Assembly: GCF_036373705.1 (NCBI RefSeq)
Contig: NC_089851.1
Coordinates: 57,939,093 to 58,003,092, forward strand
Direction of reading: 5' to 3'
DNA length: 64,000 nucleotides
From: Amia ocellicauda
Taxonomy: Eukaryota; Chordata; Actinopteri; Amiiformes; Amiidae
Below the pieces are notes generated by a model, which made no database searches, was not told where the DNA came from, and saw only the letters and a list, made by a program, of their open reading frames with translations. Shown in pieces: positions 1 through 10,119 of the stretch. The translations under genes and the position numbers were made by a program. Every line of letters begins with the position of its first letter. The stretch's first letter is position 1.

Positions 1-421
1 AGAGAGTTAGATATCGAGAGTCATAGATAGATATATAGATAGATGAATGGATGGACGGCAAGGCAAGCATCTGATTGACAGTGGTCCGTGCTCTGCTGTT
101 ATGCTACTATGCTACTGACCATTGGGGGAGCGATAGCAAGCAAGAGAGTTAGATATCAAGAGTCATAGATAGATAGATAGATGGATGGATGGACGGCAAG
201 GCAAGCATCTGATTGACAGTGGTCCATGATATGATGTTATGCTACTATCGGCAGCAGCAGCTGCAGTCTTGGTGCCGTCAACCTTACGTTTACACCTCTG
301 TGTGCTTCCTTTGTTGCAGGCTGCATCCAGATTTTGTTTTGTTTTGTTTTGTTCCTTACGCCTGAGTGTAGAGTCATAGCTAGCTAACTAGCAAGCGAGA
401 GTTAGATATCGAGAGTCATTC

Positions 422-495
<74 letters not shown>

Positions 496-535
496 GGATG
501 GATGGATGGACGGCAAGGCAAGCATCTGATTGACA
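1..535. repeat. GATA-rich minisatellite, left edge of the tRNA array
   Basis: Several degenerate copies of a subunit start near 'gaccattgggggagcgatag', run through a GATA/GATG tract and 'ggcaaggcaagcatctgatt', and end near 'atgctactatgctact'. The same subunit recurs at 60.1-64 kb with a 142-bp period. A pure (GATA)n run fills about 420-505, and a short (TTTTG)n run lies at 333-352 before 'cctgagtgtag', as in the right-hand array. No gene is present. Confidence 0.9.
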
Positions 536-567
536 GTGGTCCGTGATCTGCTGTTCTGCTACTATTG

Positions 568-643
568 GCAGCATCTTGGCTTAGTTGGTTAACGTGCCTG
601 TTTAGCAAACAGGAGATCCTGGGTTTGAATCCCAGCAGTGCCT
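568..643 (+). pseudogene. tRNA-Thr-derived pseudogene (anticodon reads AGC)
   Basis: The D-arm 'ggcttagttgg', a 5-bp anticodon stem (cctgt/acagg) and a good T-arm with 'cccagcagtgcct' match fish tRNA-Thr(AGT). The anticodon loop is 'ttagcaa', so the anticodon is AGC (Ala) in a Thr backbone. The 5' acceptor strand carries an insertion and pairs poorly. This is a decayed member of the array rather than a functional gene. Confidence 0.6.
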
Positions 644-1080
644 TAGGTGGGCTTTATGTGCACCTTGTGAAGCTTGTGCTTTCTATTTGTTGTGTTATGA
701 GTGTGTATTGTGGTGACCACTATCCCCTGCTGGTGCTGTTGTGCATACATGGTTCCAGGTGAGGATGTGGTGGACTACAGATGACCTAATTTATGAAACG
801 GATATAAAAGGAGAAAGGGAAGAGGAACAGGAGAAATGAGACGGCATGGTGGGGGAATACTTCAACCGTGGATTCATTGCACAAAAGACTGTTAATTAAT
901 CTTTCGCCCACTTTGGAAGTCTTGACCATAATGGACATGTTATAATCAACACTTCCATGATTTCCATGGCACCTCAGCGTCGGGTGTGGATTTGTTGCAG
1001 CCTGGATCCACACTTTGTTTTGTTTTGTTTTGTTTTGCTCCTTACCCCTGAGTGTAGGCACTGGGGAACAGGGGAGTACT

Positions 1081-1154
1081 GGCGCTGTGGCTTAGTTGGT
1101 CAAAGCACCTATCTTGTAAACAGGAAACTCTGGGTTTGAATACCAGCAGTGCCT
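1081..1154 (+). pseudogene. tRNA-Thr(TGT)-like gene, degenerate
   Basis: This is a 74-nt cloverleaf: acceptor 'ggcgctg' against 'cagtgcc', D-arm 'gcttagttggtcaaagc', anticodon loop 'cttgtaa' (TGT) and discriminator T. Compared with the copies at 60.6-63.2 kb, the invariant T-loop C is changed ('gggtttgaat') and the anticodon stem has a C-to-A mismatch. The anticodon differs from the CGT of the right-hand copies by one base. It is probably non-functional or weakly functional. Confidence 0.6.
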
Positions 1155-1330
1155 TGGTTTATGTTGATCTAGGCAATGTAAAGGAAGCTTCTAAAACCTC
1201 CTTAAACTTTAGCAAGATGGCCGTCCGCAGCAAGCAGCATAAGGTTACTGTGGCTGAAGGAAAGCCGCTGTCTGGCAAGCTGACCGCCCGAAGTAGAAAT
1301 AATAACAGGGGGTGGGGGGAAAAGGGGGCC

Positions 1331-1383
1331 CTCCCTGGGTGGATTCTAAAGGTCAACAGCTAATCGATTACACCACAGAGACA
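1331..1383 (-). pseudogene. tRNA-Asn pseudogene with internal deletion
   Basis: On the minus strand the 5' part ('tgtggtgtaatcgattagc') and 3' part ('gaatccacccagggag') match tRNA-Asn at 60,890-60,961. About 20 nt of the anticodon arm and variable region are missing. The distance and orientation relative to the upstream Thr-like gene match the intact units on the right. Confidence 0.6.
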
Positions 1384-1437
1384 GACAAAGGTGTACCTGC
1401 TGACACGTTTGAAGAAGGGCAAAAGGAACACTGGATA

Positions 1438-1513
1438 TGTCAGAAGTGGGACTTGAACTCCAGAGGAGACTGCAACATGAACGCAGCCTCTTAGACTGCT
1501 CGGACATCCTGAC
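1438..1513 (-). pseudogene. tRNA-Leu pseudogene
   Basis: The minus strand starts 'gtcaggatgtccgagcagtc' and ends 'cccacttctgaca', as in the tRNA-Leu at 59,789-59,871. The anticodon loop reads 'ttcatgt' (CAT instead of CAG), and the stretch between the long variable arm and the T-arm is shortened. It sits upstream of a divergent tRNA-Asp copy, the same order as near 60 kb. Confidence 0.6.
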
Positions 1514-1710
1514 CACTCGGCAGGGTACTAGGAATGCGAGTAGTGGTCCAGGATTGCCTTCCGCAGCCTGAGCTGACCGAAGGACACTCACAAGGTGGAA
1601 TAACGTAGGCAGGTGAGGCAGGGATGCTGCCCTCACCTTGCTCTGACAAATTTAGAACCGTAAAAGGACGTGGCGGAAGATGTGGGGGCAGCAGGGGCAC
1701 CAGGGGCAGC

Positions 1711-1783
1711 TCCTCATTAGTATAGTGGTGAGTATGTCTACCTGTCTTGCGGGAGACCGGGGATTGATTCCGGGGAGTGGTGG
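1711..1783 (+). pseudogene. tRNA-Asp pseudogene (GTC)
   Basis: It starts 'tcctcattagtatagtggtg' and keeps a GTC anticodon, but the anticodon stem is mismatched ('tctacctgtcttgcggg') and the T-arm and acceptor are damaged ('ggggattgattccgggg'). The 70 bp downstream recur inverted at 4,790-4,860 next to the tRNA-Asp copy at 4,872-4,943. Confidence 0.6.
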
Positions 1784-1861
1784 GGGAAGCCTACACAAAG
1801 GACTTGAGAAGAAGAAAGAGAAAGGTGTGCAAACTGATGTCACACTGTGCAACGTTAATTA

Positions 1862-4340
1862 GCAACAGGAAGTACTTGATGGCAATGATAACGTGGAGCA
1901 CTCTCCACTGCAGATCCCAAGCTCTCTTTTCAGCAGTGGCTGATACACACTGTGCCATACTGGCTCCCCCTTCCCCTCCTCCCCCCCAGCCTGTCCCTCC
2001 AGGGCATGTCAGTTAGCGGCAAGAGCTGCGTTTGGTGCCGGGCCTTCACACAGGCCCCATCCAGGGACAACTCCTGCGGACCCCTCCTCAACAGGGTCCC
2101 TGAGAGGCCTCCATCATACCTCAGGGAAGGAGGAAACCAGCAAATTGGGGAACTTGAACAGGGGCTCTGGGGTCTGGAGCTGGAGGAAACACTCCCTCAG
2201 CAGCAGTTTCCCTTCAGAAGGCAGGGTGGCACCGGCCTCGGCCGAGCAGAATACCTGTCCAGCGCAGGGAGCGCACACCCATTTTCCCTTCCAGGCTGTC
2301 CACAATCCTCCAGCCAGCAGATCATGCAGCTGGAACACCCCGGTCCAGATGATGGGCATCTGGAGCAGCCAGTGCAGGATGAGGGAGCTGTACACATGTC
2401 AGGCTGTGAGCAGCTGCCAGGCCCTCAACACACTGCGGTAGAACCCAGGAAGGTTGCCTGCTGCCAGCCTGCTAATGTCCATCAGGGACATTGCACTGTC
2501 CACCTGCAGCGTCCCCACATGACGGAGCAAGGTCCACGTAAGCGGCCTCCAGGACAGGAGGCTCGGCCCGTAGACCAGCTTCTGCAGGAACTGCAGATGG
2601 AAAGCAGCCATCCTGCACTCCACGTCCACCAGCCCTTGCCCCCCCTCCTCACGGGGCAGGTATAGTAGCCCCTTTCACAGCCAGTGCAGACCAGTCCAGA
2701 AGAAGACCGCTGAGGGAGCAGCCAGCGCCATCGCCCGAGCCTCCCCCGCAGCCCCTCCGGCATCCCCTCCCAGTTCCTCTGCTCCATGGCCTGATCCCCC
2801 AGGTGCACCCCCAAGTACTTGAGACCACCTCTGCACCACTGTAATCCTCCAGGGAGTTGCAGGCCTCCCTGCCCCCCCAACTCCCCCAGCAGCAACCCCG
2901 TGCTCTTGGACCAGTTCACTTTGGTTTAAGTCCCAGAGCGAGGTGCTGATTCTGTCCACATCCCCCTCGCACCCCACCAGCACCACCACATCATCAGCGT
3001 AGGCAGAGAAGCGGAAGGCTGTCGGGCAGCGAGGGACATAAAGCCCCCCCACCACTCTGTGCAGCTCCTGCAGCAATGGCTCAATGGCCATGGAGTGGAG
3101 CATCCCAACATGGGGCAGCCCTGCCAGATTCCCCTGTACACCCTGAAGGGGGCGCTCAAGCCAACATTGATTTTCAATATGTTTTGAGTGTCACCATAGA
3201 GCACCCTGGTCATGGCTATGAAAACAGGGCTGAACCCAAAAGCCTCCATCATCCGCCACAGGTACTGGTGCTCAACCCGGTCAAAAGCCTTTTCCTGGTC
3301 CAGCGCAATGAGACCAGTCTTTAACCCCAACAGCCTGGAGACCTCCATGATGTGCCTAATGAACAGGATGTTGTCCTGTATGGACCTACCAGGCACACAG
3401 TAGGACTGGTCAGGGTGGATCAGATGGATCAGGCCATCACTCTGGAGAGGAGCTTCAGTTCTAGCACAGGTCATCCTTCTTGGGCAACAGTGCCACGAGG
3501 GCACGCCTGCAGCTCACTTGCAGCGCCCCTTGCTGGATGCTCTCCTGCATCACTGCCAGCAGGTCAGTCCCCAGCAGACCCCAGAAGGTGCTATAAAACT
3601 CAACTGGCAGGCCATCAATGCCCTGGGCCTTCCTTGTATTTAACCCATGAAGAGCAGCAGTAAGCTCCTGCAGGGTGAGCTCCCCCTCCAGCCCAGCCTG
3701 CTTCTCCTCCGGCACCTGCGGCAGGTCTCCAAGGAGATGCTGCATGTTGGTCTGAGGCTCATCCACCTCACTGGAGTACAGTGTAAATCTGATCAAGCCT
3801 GGATAGGGAGAGAGTGTCCTCCCGCACCTCCGACCAGCTATACTGCCTTTCTGCCCCATACAAACTCCTCCACACATCCTGCAGGTCATGCCTCTCCTGC
3901 AGCTCCCTCATCTCCCTGGCAGACTGGGAGTGCGGCTCAGTGTGGTTCCTGTCAAGTTTGTCATGCAGGGTGCAATTAAAATCAATAATTGTCATTGTCA
4001 AGCTGTTTTAACCCCCCCACTCTCTCCCTGCCATTTGTTGGTGCATATACATTTATAAAAACAAACAATCGTCTCTCAACTACTGCCTTGACAACAAGCA
4101 GGCGTCCTTCCACCACCTCAGTCATTAAAACAGAAACTAATCTAAAATGCCCTGAAAATAAAACTGTAACTCCTGCACTCTGTCTTGACCCATGACTAAA
4201 ACAAATCTCGCCTTTCCAATTCCTGACCCACTCCCCCTCTAGCGTGCTCTGTGTGCATCTGCATCTAAAAAGATCACGGAGAGGCATTTCTGCTTGACAT
4301 ACTAAAACACAGCCGCTCTCTTTAACGCATCCATTCATAC
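1862..4340 (-). mobile_element. Tx1-group LINE ORF2 remnant (endonuclease + reverse transcriptase)
   Basis: Minus-strand reading frames give, in order: an apurinic endonuclease piece (4,338-3,982, 'FVFINVYAPTNGRERV', then 4,001-3,768, 'DFNCTLHDKLDRNHTEPHSQ'); the RT fingers (3,889-3,461, 'KAQGIDGLPVEFYSTFW'); RT with 'LIALDQEKAFDRVEHQYLW' and a changed 'GIWQGCPM' (3,504-2,926); the catalytic 'FSAYADDVVVLV' (3,103-2,675); and the C-terminal connection region (2,919-2,114). The long tail with 'LPGFYRSVLRAWQLL' is typical of the Tx1 branch of the L1 group. At least five frame changes and an internal endonuclease deletion make it dead. The 3' end is unclear near 1.86-1.95 kb. Confidence 0.85.
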
Positions 4341-4540
4341 TTTAATTGTGTCCATTATAGAAGTAGAGTGAGTAACACACACAAAGAAAACAGACAGCAG
4401 AAAAAAATAAGTCAAGCACCCCCGTCCATCATTTTAAGTAGGTTTAGCAGACGCTTTTAATCCTATATCCTTCTTGATCTGTAAAGCGATCTGCTCCCTG
4501 TCCCTTCCTCATCGGGATACACCTGCTTCTCCACATCCCC

Positions 4541-4601
4541 CGCTATGGACTAGTTATCCATTGAAGTCTCCCCGTGCAGGTTTGAATCCTGCTGACTATG
4601 A
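4541..4601 (+). pseudogene. tRNA-Ser 3' fragment
   Basis: From 'cgctatggactagttatcca' through the long variable arm to 'gcaggtttgaatcctgctga', the sequence follows tRNA-Ser(AGA). The acceptor 5' strand and D-arm are missing, and the anticodon loop 'ctagtta' is altered. It is a truncated pseudogene among other tRNA relics. A short SINE-tail-like piece ('tttagcagacgcttttaatc') lies just upstream, near 4,449. Confidence 0.55.
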
Positions 4602-4871
4602 CGCCAAAGAATAGTGCCAGCCCCCCTATGGCTTGTTGGCCCCCATTCGTAAAATCTGTTTCTCTCACACATTTTTTTGCAATCTCTCTCTCTCGCTCTA
4701 TGACTTTATAATATATAAATCTACATATAGAGATTGGAATCTATTGGAATTATTGTGTTGCTCTTGCTCTTCCTCCTTTCTCTGGTCATTGGGGTGACAT
4801 TTCTTTCTTGTTCCCAAGTCCTTTGTGTAGGCTTCCCCCCCTAGGTGGGGGAAGCAAAACCAGAGAAGGAG

Positions 4872-4943
4872 CCTGCTATCGGGAAATCAAACCCCAGTCT
4901 CCCGCATGACAGGCAGGGATACTCAACGCTATTCTAATGAGGA
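4872..4943 (-). pseudogene. tRNA-Asp pseudogene (GTC), inverted copy
   Basis: The minus strand reads 'tcctcattagaatagcgttg' with anticodon stem-loop 'cctgcctgtcatgcggg' and T-arm 'actggggtttgatttcccga'. The acceptor 3' half is altered. Together with the tRNA-Leu at 5,617 it forms the divergent Asp-Leu pair seen near 60 kb, here inverted and split by a LINE insertion. Confidence 0.6.
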
Positions 4944-5007
4944 GCTGCCCTTGCAGCCCCCATATCTTCCGCCACGTCTTTTTCCAGTTCTAAAAGTTGA
5001 GGGCAGC
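4930..5007. repeat. 78-bp target-site duplication, left copy
   Basis: This segment, starting 'tattctaatgaggagctgcc' and ending 'aaaagttgagggcagc', is repeated at 5,428-5,504 with one base deleted. The two copies flank a 3' LINE fragment. The duplicated DNA is the 5' edge of the tRNA-Asp copy plus spacer, as at 1,640-1,720 and 60.0 kb. Confidence 0.85.
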
Positions 5008-5427
5008 CTATAAGCCTATAAGAACTGGCACATACAAGATCTGGGGGAGCTCAGGATCCCATGATGGGACCCACCTCCGGGGACGGTCAGTTCCCCCTGC
5101 TGGAGCCCGAGTCCAAGATCTTTTAATTAATTTATGGATGATTGTTTTTAAAACGATTTTAAAAATGAATCTTAATTGTTTTTAAAGATTTAGTTGTTTT
5201 TAAACCACTAATTGTTTTAGGGGTTTTTTGGTTTAGTTTTGTTATATTCTTTTATATTCTGTTTTGTGCACATGTTTATTTTAATTGTTTTGTTTTTTGT
5301 TAAAATCACAAAGATTTTAAAAAATTTTAAGTGATTTTAAGAATTGATTTTTAAAGATTTTAATCATAAGTATTAAAAAATTGATTTGTTTTTATGTAAA
5401 TGTAAAATACTAAATACAATAAAATAG
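5008..5427 (+). mobile_element. 5'-truncated LINE insertion (3' UTR)
   Basis: This is 420 bp bounded by a 77-78-bp direct repeat. Its 3' half is rich in 'gatttta/tttttaa' words and ends 'gtaaaatactaaatacaata', then AATAAAATAG. The same 3' end occurs at 8,505-8,597 in the LINE carrying Tx1-type ORF1, so both belong to one family. It is a 5'-truncated retrotransposition event, with no coding capacity seen. Confidence 0.75.
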
Positions 5428-5504
5428 TATTCTAATGAGGAGCTGCCCTTGCAGCCCCCATATCTTCCGCCACGTCTTTTTCAGTTCTAAAAGTTGAGGG
5501 CAGC
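5428..5504. repeat. 77-bp target-site duplication, right copy
   Basis: This is the second copy of the flanking repeat, one base shorter ('tctttttcag' against 'tctttttccag'). The sequence then continues into the original tRNA Asp-Leu spacer ('atcgctgcctcccctgcctg'), showing that the right copy joins the undisturbed target. Confidence 0.85.
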
Positions 5505-5616
5505 ATCGCTGCCTCCCCTGCCTGCTTTATTCCACATTGTGAGTGTCCTTCAGTCAGCTCAAGCTCCGGAAGGCAGTCCTTGACTGCTACTCATTTTGCT
5601 AGCACCCTCCCGGTTG

Positions 5617-5699
5617 GTCAGGATGGCCAAGTGGTCGAAGGTGCTGTGGTTAGGTTGTAGTTTCCCCTAGAGGCATGGGTTTGATTCCTGCTTTTGACA
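5617..5699 (+). tRNA. tRNA-Leu(TAG)-like, degenerate
   Basis: This is 83 nt, starting 'gtcaggatggccaagtggtc' and ending 'ttttgaca', which matches tRNA-Leu ends, with a long variable arm. The anticodon loop 'gttaggt' gives TAG. The T-arm ('catgggtttgattcctgctt') has lost the invariant T-loop C and has weak pairs, so activity is doubtful. A LINE is inserted a few bases downstream. Confidence 0.5.
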
Positions 5700-6169
5700 T
5701 AGCCAGTGCTCCTTTATCTTGGAATTGGGTTTCTCTTCACCACCTGAAGGAGGACATGGAGTAGACTTTGCAGAGATTGGCATTTGTCTTTTTTTGTTTC
5801 AGCAGAGGCAGTGTGGCGGCGACCCAGAATCCTTTGGAGTTCCTGATCCAGTGGTGTTCCTGTTCCGGTGCGAGGGAGGCCCAGCTGAGGATGAACCATC
5901 TGAAGGTCCTGCCTGGACCAGTGGGACCGAAGAGCAGGCTTCATGAAGGCAGCACCCCACGGGAGACCAGGACCAGGTCTCAGCGGGAAGCAGCGCAGCC
6001 CACTGGAGCAGTGACTCAAGTCAGACCTTTTCACTGACATCAATCCACTGGAACCTCCACCACCAGCAGGAGACCTACCTCTAGTTTTCTGTTCCTTTGT
6101 TTAGTTTAGGAGACAAGCGGATGTCAAGACTCCAGTTCAGCAGGGAGGTCCTGCAAAAAGGTATGGGCT

Positions 6170-7430
6170 TTGCTGGTGAAGCTGCCGCATAAAGACAAAG
6201 ACTTCTTCGAGGTAAGCTTTGTCAACCATGATTTGTTAGAGGAGTGCTACAGCGTGTATAGAAGGGAGAAATACAGGGAGCTGGCAGGTTTTGCGATGAT
6301 AATCCTGTCGGATATTTGCTATAGAATAGTGACTGTGCAATTTTTCTGTGAGATGGTCTCAGGCAAGGACGTGAAGATCTGGCTTGCGAGGTTCAGTGAG
6401 CTCTCCACTCGAATAGTTGGATGTTGGATGTGGACGGTGTGTGGGTGGAATGTGGCAGTGCCGGATTCGATTGAGGCGGAGCGTGGAGAATCCAGAGAAG
6501 GTCTGCCACCTACCTCCCCAATACTATACAGATCAGAGAAGCTAGGGGGCTGGTCTACTATGACGGGATGCCAAAACTCTGCAGGCGGTGTCAGGGCCGA
6601 GACCCCGTTGTTGCCCAGTGCACGTGTAAGTGTAGAGGAGGTCACCAGACACACGCCTGCAGAGAAAAGTTACTCTACTACCTCTGCAGCTGTGGGGGCC
6701 ATATCTATAAGAACTGCCTCCAGTCGTACACAAATAGAGTTGGGTCTCCCTTCTCACGATTCCATTCTGGACCCTGAGCCGGAACATGAGGGAGGCCCGG
6801 CGCGGGAGGAGGAGGGAGAGGGAGAAGAAGAACAGATATATGACCTGGCTCCAGAACCTCCCCCTACCCCAAAGGAACCACTTAAGAGAAAGGGGTAACA
6901 GTCAGAAGGGGGGGGTTGGGTGAAGGTGAGCAATAAAAAGAGAAAAGTGGTGGACAGAGAGGAGAAATCTGCCAAGAACCCGAATAATGTCTCCTCTCTG
7001 GAGGCAGCCCAAGATAGTCGAGCTCCCCCCGGCCCACCCCTCGCTGGAGCCGAGGCAGAAGTTCAACTCCCTCCTCCAGCAAAAACGGAACATCGGGCCC
7101 TGCCTTGGTGGACCAGCCCCCTGAAAACCGCTGAAAAGAAAACCAGACCCACCGCTCCTCCATGTGTGAGAGTGGAGAGCAGAGCCTCGGGAACCGGGTC
7201 GAAAGATAGTGTAGGTGAGACCGTCTTGCAGAAGAGAGCCAGCCCTCCCTCCAGCTGCGACAGGCAGGTGAGAAAGAAAGCCCTGGAACCGTTGTAGCTG
7301 GAGGGTGAATTAGATCAGGTGCTGGCTCGTATAGAAAGAAAGGCAAAGGACAGAAATATCGGCGCCACACAGGTGTCGAAACCGCCAGCACAGAAGGGTG
7401 CCTCCTCTAGCCACCTCGGAGAAGGGGGAT
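6170..7430 (+). pseudogene. Tx1-group LINE ORF1 (CCHC zinc-knuckle protein), broken
   Basis: Open stretches at 6,170-6,898, 6,568-6,777 and 6,920-7,297 together resemble ORF1 of Tx1-type LINEs, an RNA-binding protein with retroviral-type zinc knuckles. The 6,568 frame shows clustered Cys/His ('LCRRCQG', 'CKCRGGHQTHAC', 'CGGHIYKNCLQSY'), although the knuckle spacing is disturbed. Downstream it is Pro/Glu/Lys-rich, as expected for the ORF1 tail. It continues after the SINE at 7,674-7,931 ('ARRPKERKREGKRYPNYPIP'). At least three frames are needed, so it is not functional. Confidence 0.6.
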
Positions 7431-7469
7431 AGAGGAGCGGCAGGGCCACGGTCTCACCCAGGGGTCCCT

Positions 7470-7494
7470 GCTTTTTATTATTATTATTATTATT

Positions 7495-7538
<44 letters not shown>

Positions 7539-7680
7539 TTTGTCATTTAGCTGACACTCTTATCCAGGGCGACTTACATTTGTACCCATTTATACAGCTG
7601 GGCATTTTACTGGAGCAATCTAAGTGAAGTACCTTGCTCAAGGGTACAACTGCACTGCCCCACCCAGGATTCGATGTTAG
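7470..7680 (-). mobile_element. tRNA-derived SINE, head truncated
   Basis: Read on the minus strand, a B-box-like 'aatcctgggtggggca' is followed by the body 'agcaaggtacttcacttaga', 'aatgtaagtcgccctggata' and 'agtgtcagctaaatgac', and a (TAA)n tail (plus-strand TTA run, 7,472-7,538). This is a common fish SINE body. The tRNA head is missing beyond the B box. It splits the LINE ORF1. Confidence 0.65.
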
Positions 7681-8609
7681 GGGCCAAAGCCTCCATGACA
7701 GAGGAGGAGTTGGCCAGACGGCCAAAGGAGAGGAAGAGAGAGGGGAAGAGATACCCCAACTACCCCATCCCTCTTGTTAAGAAGATCAAAGGTGGTGAGG
7801 GGGGGGGGGTAAAAGGCACTCCTCCTCCTAATAAGTCTGGTCCAGGGGTCCTTGGGCCCCCACCTCAGGGCTGCTCCTCAGGAGCAGAGTCCGACCTCAC
7901 ACGCTGGTCTCAGGAGTACAGACGTGAGTGAAGCTTCCCATGTGCACCCAGACTGGTTCTCTGTCTCTCTCTCTCTCTCTGCAGGTCTGTGAGGAGCCGA
8001 GGCGCCGGCGCCTAGGCACCATCCACACAGATTGAGGATGCCGGCGAGGCAACCATGGCCTGCGGAGAGGAATTAGCACAGCAGAGACAGGAACCGGTCC
8101 GGAGTGGAGCATCAGCACTGGGAAGCATAGAAAGAACATCTCTATCAGGACTGTGAGGGCCTCCTCTGCAGGATTGTTGATTTTAATTTTATAAAGACTG
8201 ATTATGGTCTTTGTTTTAAATGGTTTTAAATCACAGGGTTTTGAGGTTTTTTTTTATGTTTATGGTTTGTCTGATGTGCTGACTGTTTTTAAAATTAGAA
8301 AAAGATGTATTAGACTGTTTTGTATTGCTTTAGAAACATGTTTTGTTCTTTATTTTGTCTAATGCATCTACCGTTTTTTTTTTTCATTATAGTTATTTTG
8401 GCAGTTTGCCATATTTAATACAAATTGTTTTGATATTTAACACACTTTTGAATTCACTTGTTCTGTTTAAAACTTTTAAGGATTTTAAAAGTTTCAGAAA
8501 TGATTTTAGAATTGTTTTTTAAAAACAGTTTTTAATCATGAGTATTAAAACTTTGTATGTTTAATTTTCGTAATGTAAAATACTCAAACAATAAAAACAG
8601 TGCTCCTTT

Positions 8610-9300
8610 TGCCCTTTTTGAAATGAGTCATGGTTGGCGCCTCCCTGGTCTGTTCCGCACGTGATCCAAAAAGGTCTCAAAGACCAACTGCGCCGACTTT
8701 GGCTGATATTAGGGGAAATCATTCAGATGGCTTCTGGAAAATGATGTCGGTTACACCATGTACCTGATCACAAATGTACAGGAGGAAACAGCTAAAGGTT
8801 TCCTTCTTCACAAGGACACAGTAAGGACAGTTTAATGTCATTCATTGATTATGCACTGAGCCACAACAAAATTGAGGATCTTCTGAAATTTGAAACGCAC
8901 AAGAAAGATGTGCCAATGGGACCTGAGAAATCTGAAGATGACAATCTTGTTGGATTTGGGGTGCGCGCTGAAGACACCTGGAGAGAGATTTCGATAAAGC
9001 GAAGCCGATGGTTATGCTGCATTTATTCTCAGCAGAAAATGTGTACCGGGGACAAAAATGCATAAGCTACAAAGTTACTTGCAGAGGAAAAGGGATCTTT
9101 TTTCTAGAGCTACCTCAACAGTGTCTGTGCTACTTGGGGCTGTTTCTGTTCCCTCGATGGTGTCTGTGCCCCCTCGGGCTGTTTCTGTTCCCTCAACAGT
9201 GTCTGTGCCTCCCCCACAAGAACCAGGCATGTAATTACTTCACTACTTCAAGTAGTAACGAATGTCATGAAGTTAAAAACAAAAATTAAATACTTAAATA
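8610..9300. other. No recognised gene; short minisatellite
   Basis: An ORF at 8,835-9,065 (+) looks coding-like in composition ('MSFIDYALSHNKIEDLLKF'), but I recognise no family and the upstream frame is closed. At 9,112-9,216 a 39-bp unit containing 'gggctgtttctgttccctc' is repeated about 2.5 times. Confidence 0.4.
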
Positions 9301-9318
9301 TTTTCTATTTACTAGATA

Positions 9319-10098
9319 TACACCAATCAGCCATAACATTATGACCACCTGCCTAATATTGTGTAGGTCCCCCTTTTTCCACCAAAACAGCCCTGACCTG
9401 TCGAGGCATGGACTCCTGTAAGTCCAGTAAGTTGCGAGGTGGGGCCTCCATGGATCAGATTTGTTTGTCCAGCACATACCACAGATGCTCGATTTGATTG
9501 AGATCTGGGGAATTTGGAGGCCAAGTCAACACCCTGAACTCGTGATTCATCAGACCAGGCCACCTTTTTCCATTGCTCCGTGGTCCAGTTCTGATGCTCA
9601 CGTGCCCATTGTAGGCACTTTCGGCAGTAGACAGGGGTCAGCATGGGCACCCTGACTAGTCTGCGGCTACGCAGCTCCATACGCAACAAACTGTGATGCA
9701 CTGTGTGTTCCGACACCTTTCTATCAGAACCAGCATTAAACTTTTTCTGTTGGATCGGACCACACGGGCCAGCCTTCGCTCCCCACGTGCATCAATGAGC
9801 CTTGGCCGACCCATGACCCTGTCGCCGGTTCACTGCTTTTCCTTCCTAGGACCACTTTTGATAGATACTGACCACTGCAAACTGGGAACACCCGAGCTGC
9901 TCTGACCCAGTCGTATAGCCATCACAATTTGGCCCATGTCAAAGTCACTCAGATCCTTACGCTTGCCCATTTTTCCTGCTTCTAACACATCAACTTTGAG
10001 GACAAAATGTTCACTTGCTGCCTAATATATCCCACCCACTGACAGGTGCCATGATAACGAGATTATCAGTGTTATTCCCTTCACCTGTCAGTGGTCAT
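9319..10098 (-). mobile_element. Tc1-like transposon relic with broken transposase
   Basis: The left end 'caatcagccataacattatg' is a Tc1-type terminal repeat. The right side carries the inverted 'cctgtcagtggtcat'. The minus strand starts a transposase at about 9,970 ('atgggcaagcgtaaggatct'). The best-preserved part is 9,716-9,339, with 'WTTEQWKKVAWSDESR' holding the first catalytic Asp. The second Asp and the Glu are lost by an internal deletion. A related copy lies on + at 19,078-19,505. Confidence 0.8.
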
Positions 10099-10119
10099 GA
10101 ATACCTGGAAAAGGTAATG

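Larger units (their letters stand above)
5716..8597 (+). mobile_element. Tx1-group LINE: 5' UTR, ORF1 and 3' UTR, ORF2 deleted
   Basis: A 12-bp direct repeat, 'cagtgctccttt', lies at 5,704-5,715 and 8,598-8,609 and looks like a short target duplication. Inside are a GC-rich 5' region (5,716-6,150), a decayed ORF1 (6,170-8,100) interrupted by a SINE, and the family 3' UTR (8,160-8,597, ending 'aatgtaaaatactcaaacaa'). There is no endonuclease or RT, so ORF2 was deleted. The insertion point is immediately 3' of a tRNA-Leu copy. Confidence 0.7.

Noticed and set aside
420..608. 'SIYLSIYLSIYL' ORF
   Set aside because: A translation of the (GATA)n tract; the same happens at 28.2 kb.
1952..2665. 237-codon plus-strand ORF
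   Set aside because: It is the antisense of the Tx1-group reverse transcriptase. The GC-rich complement stays open by chance.
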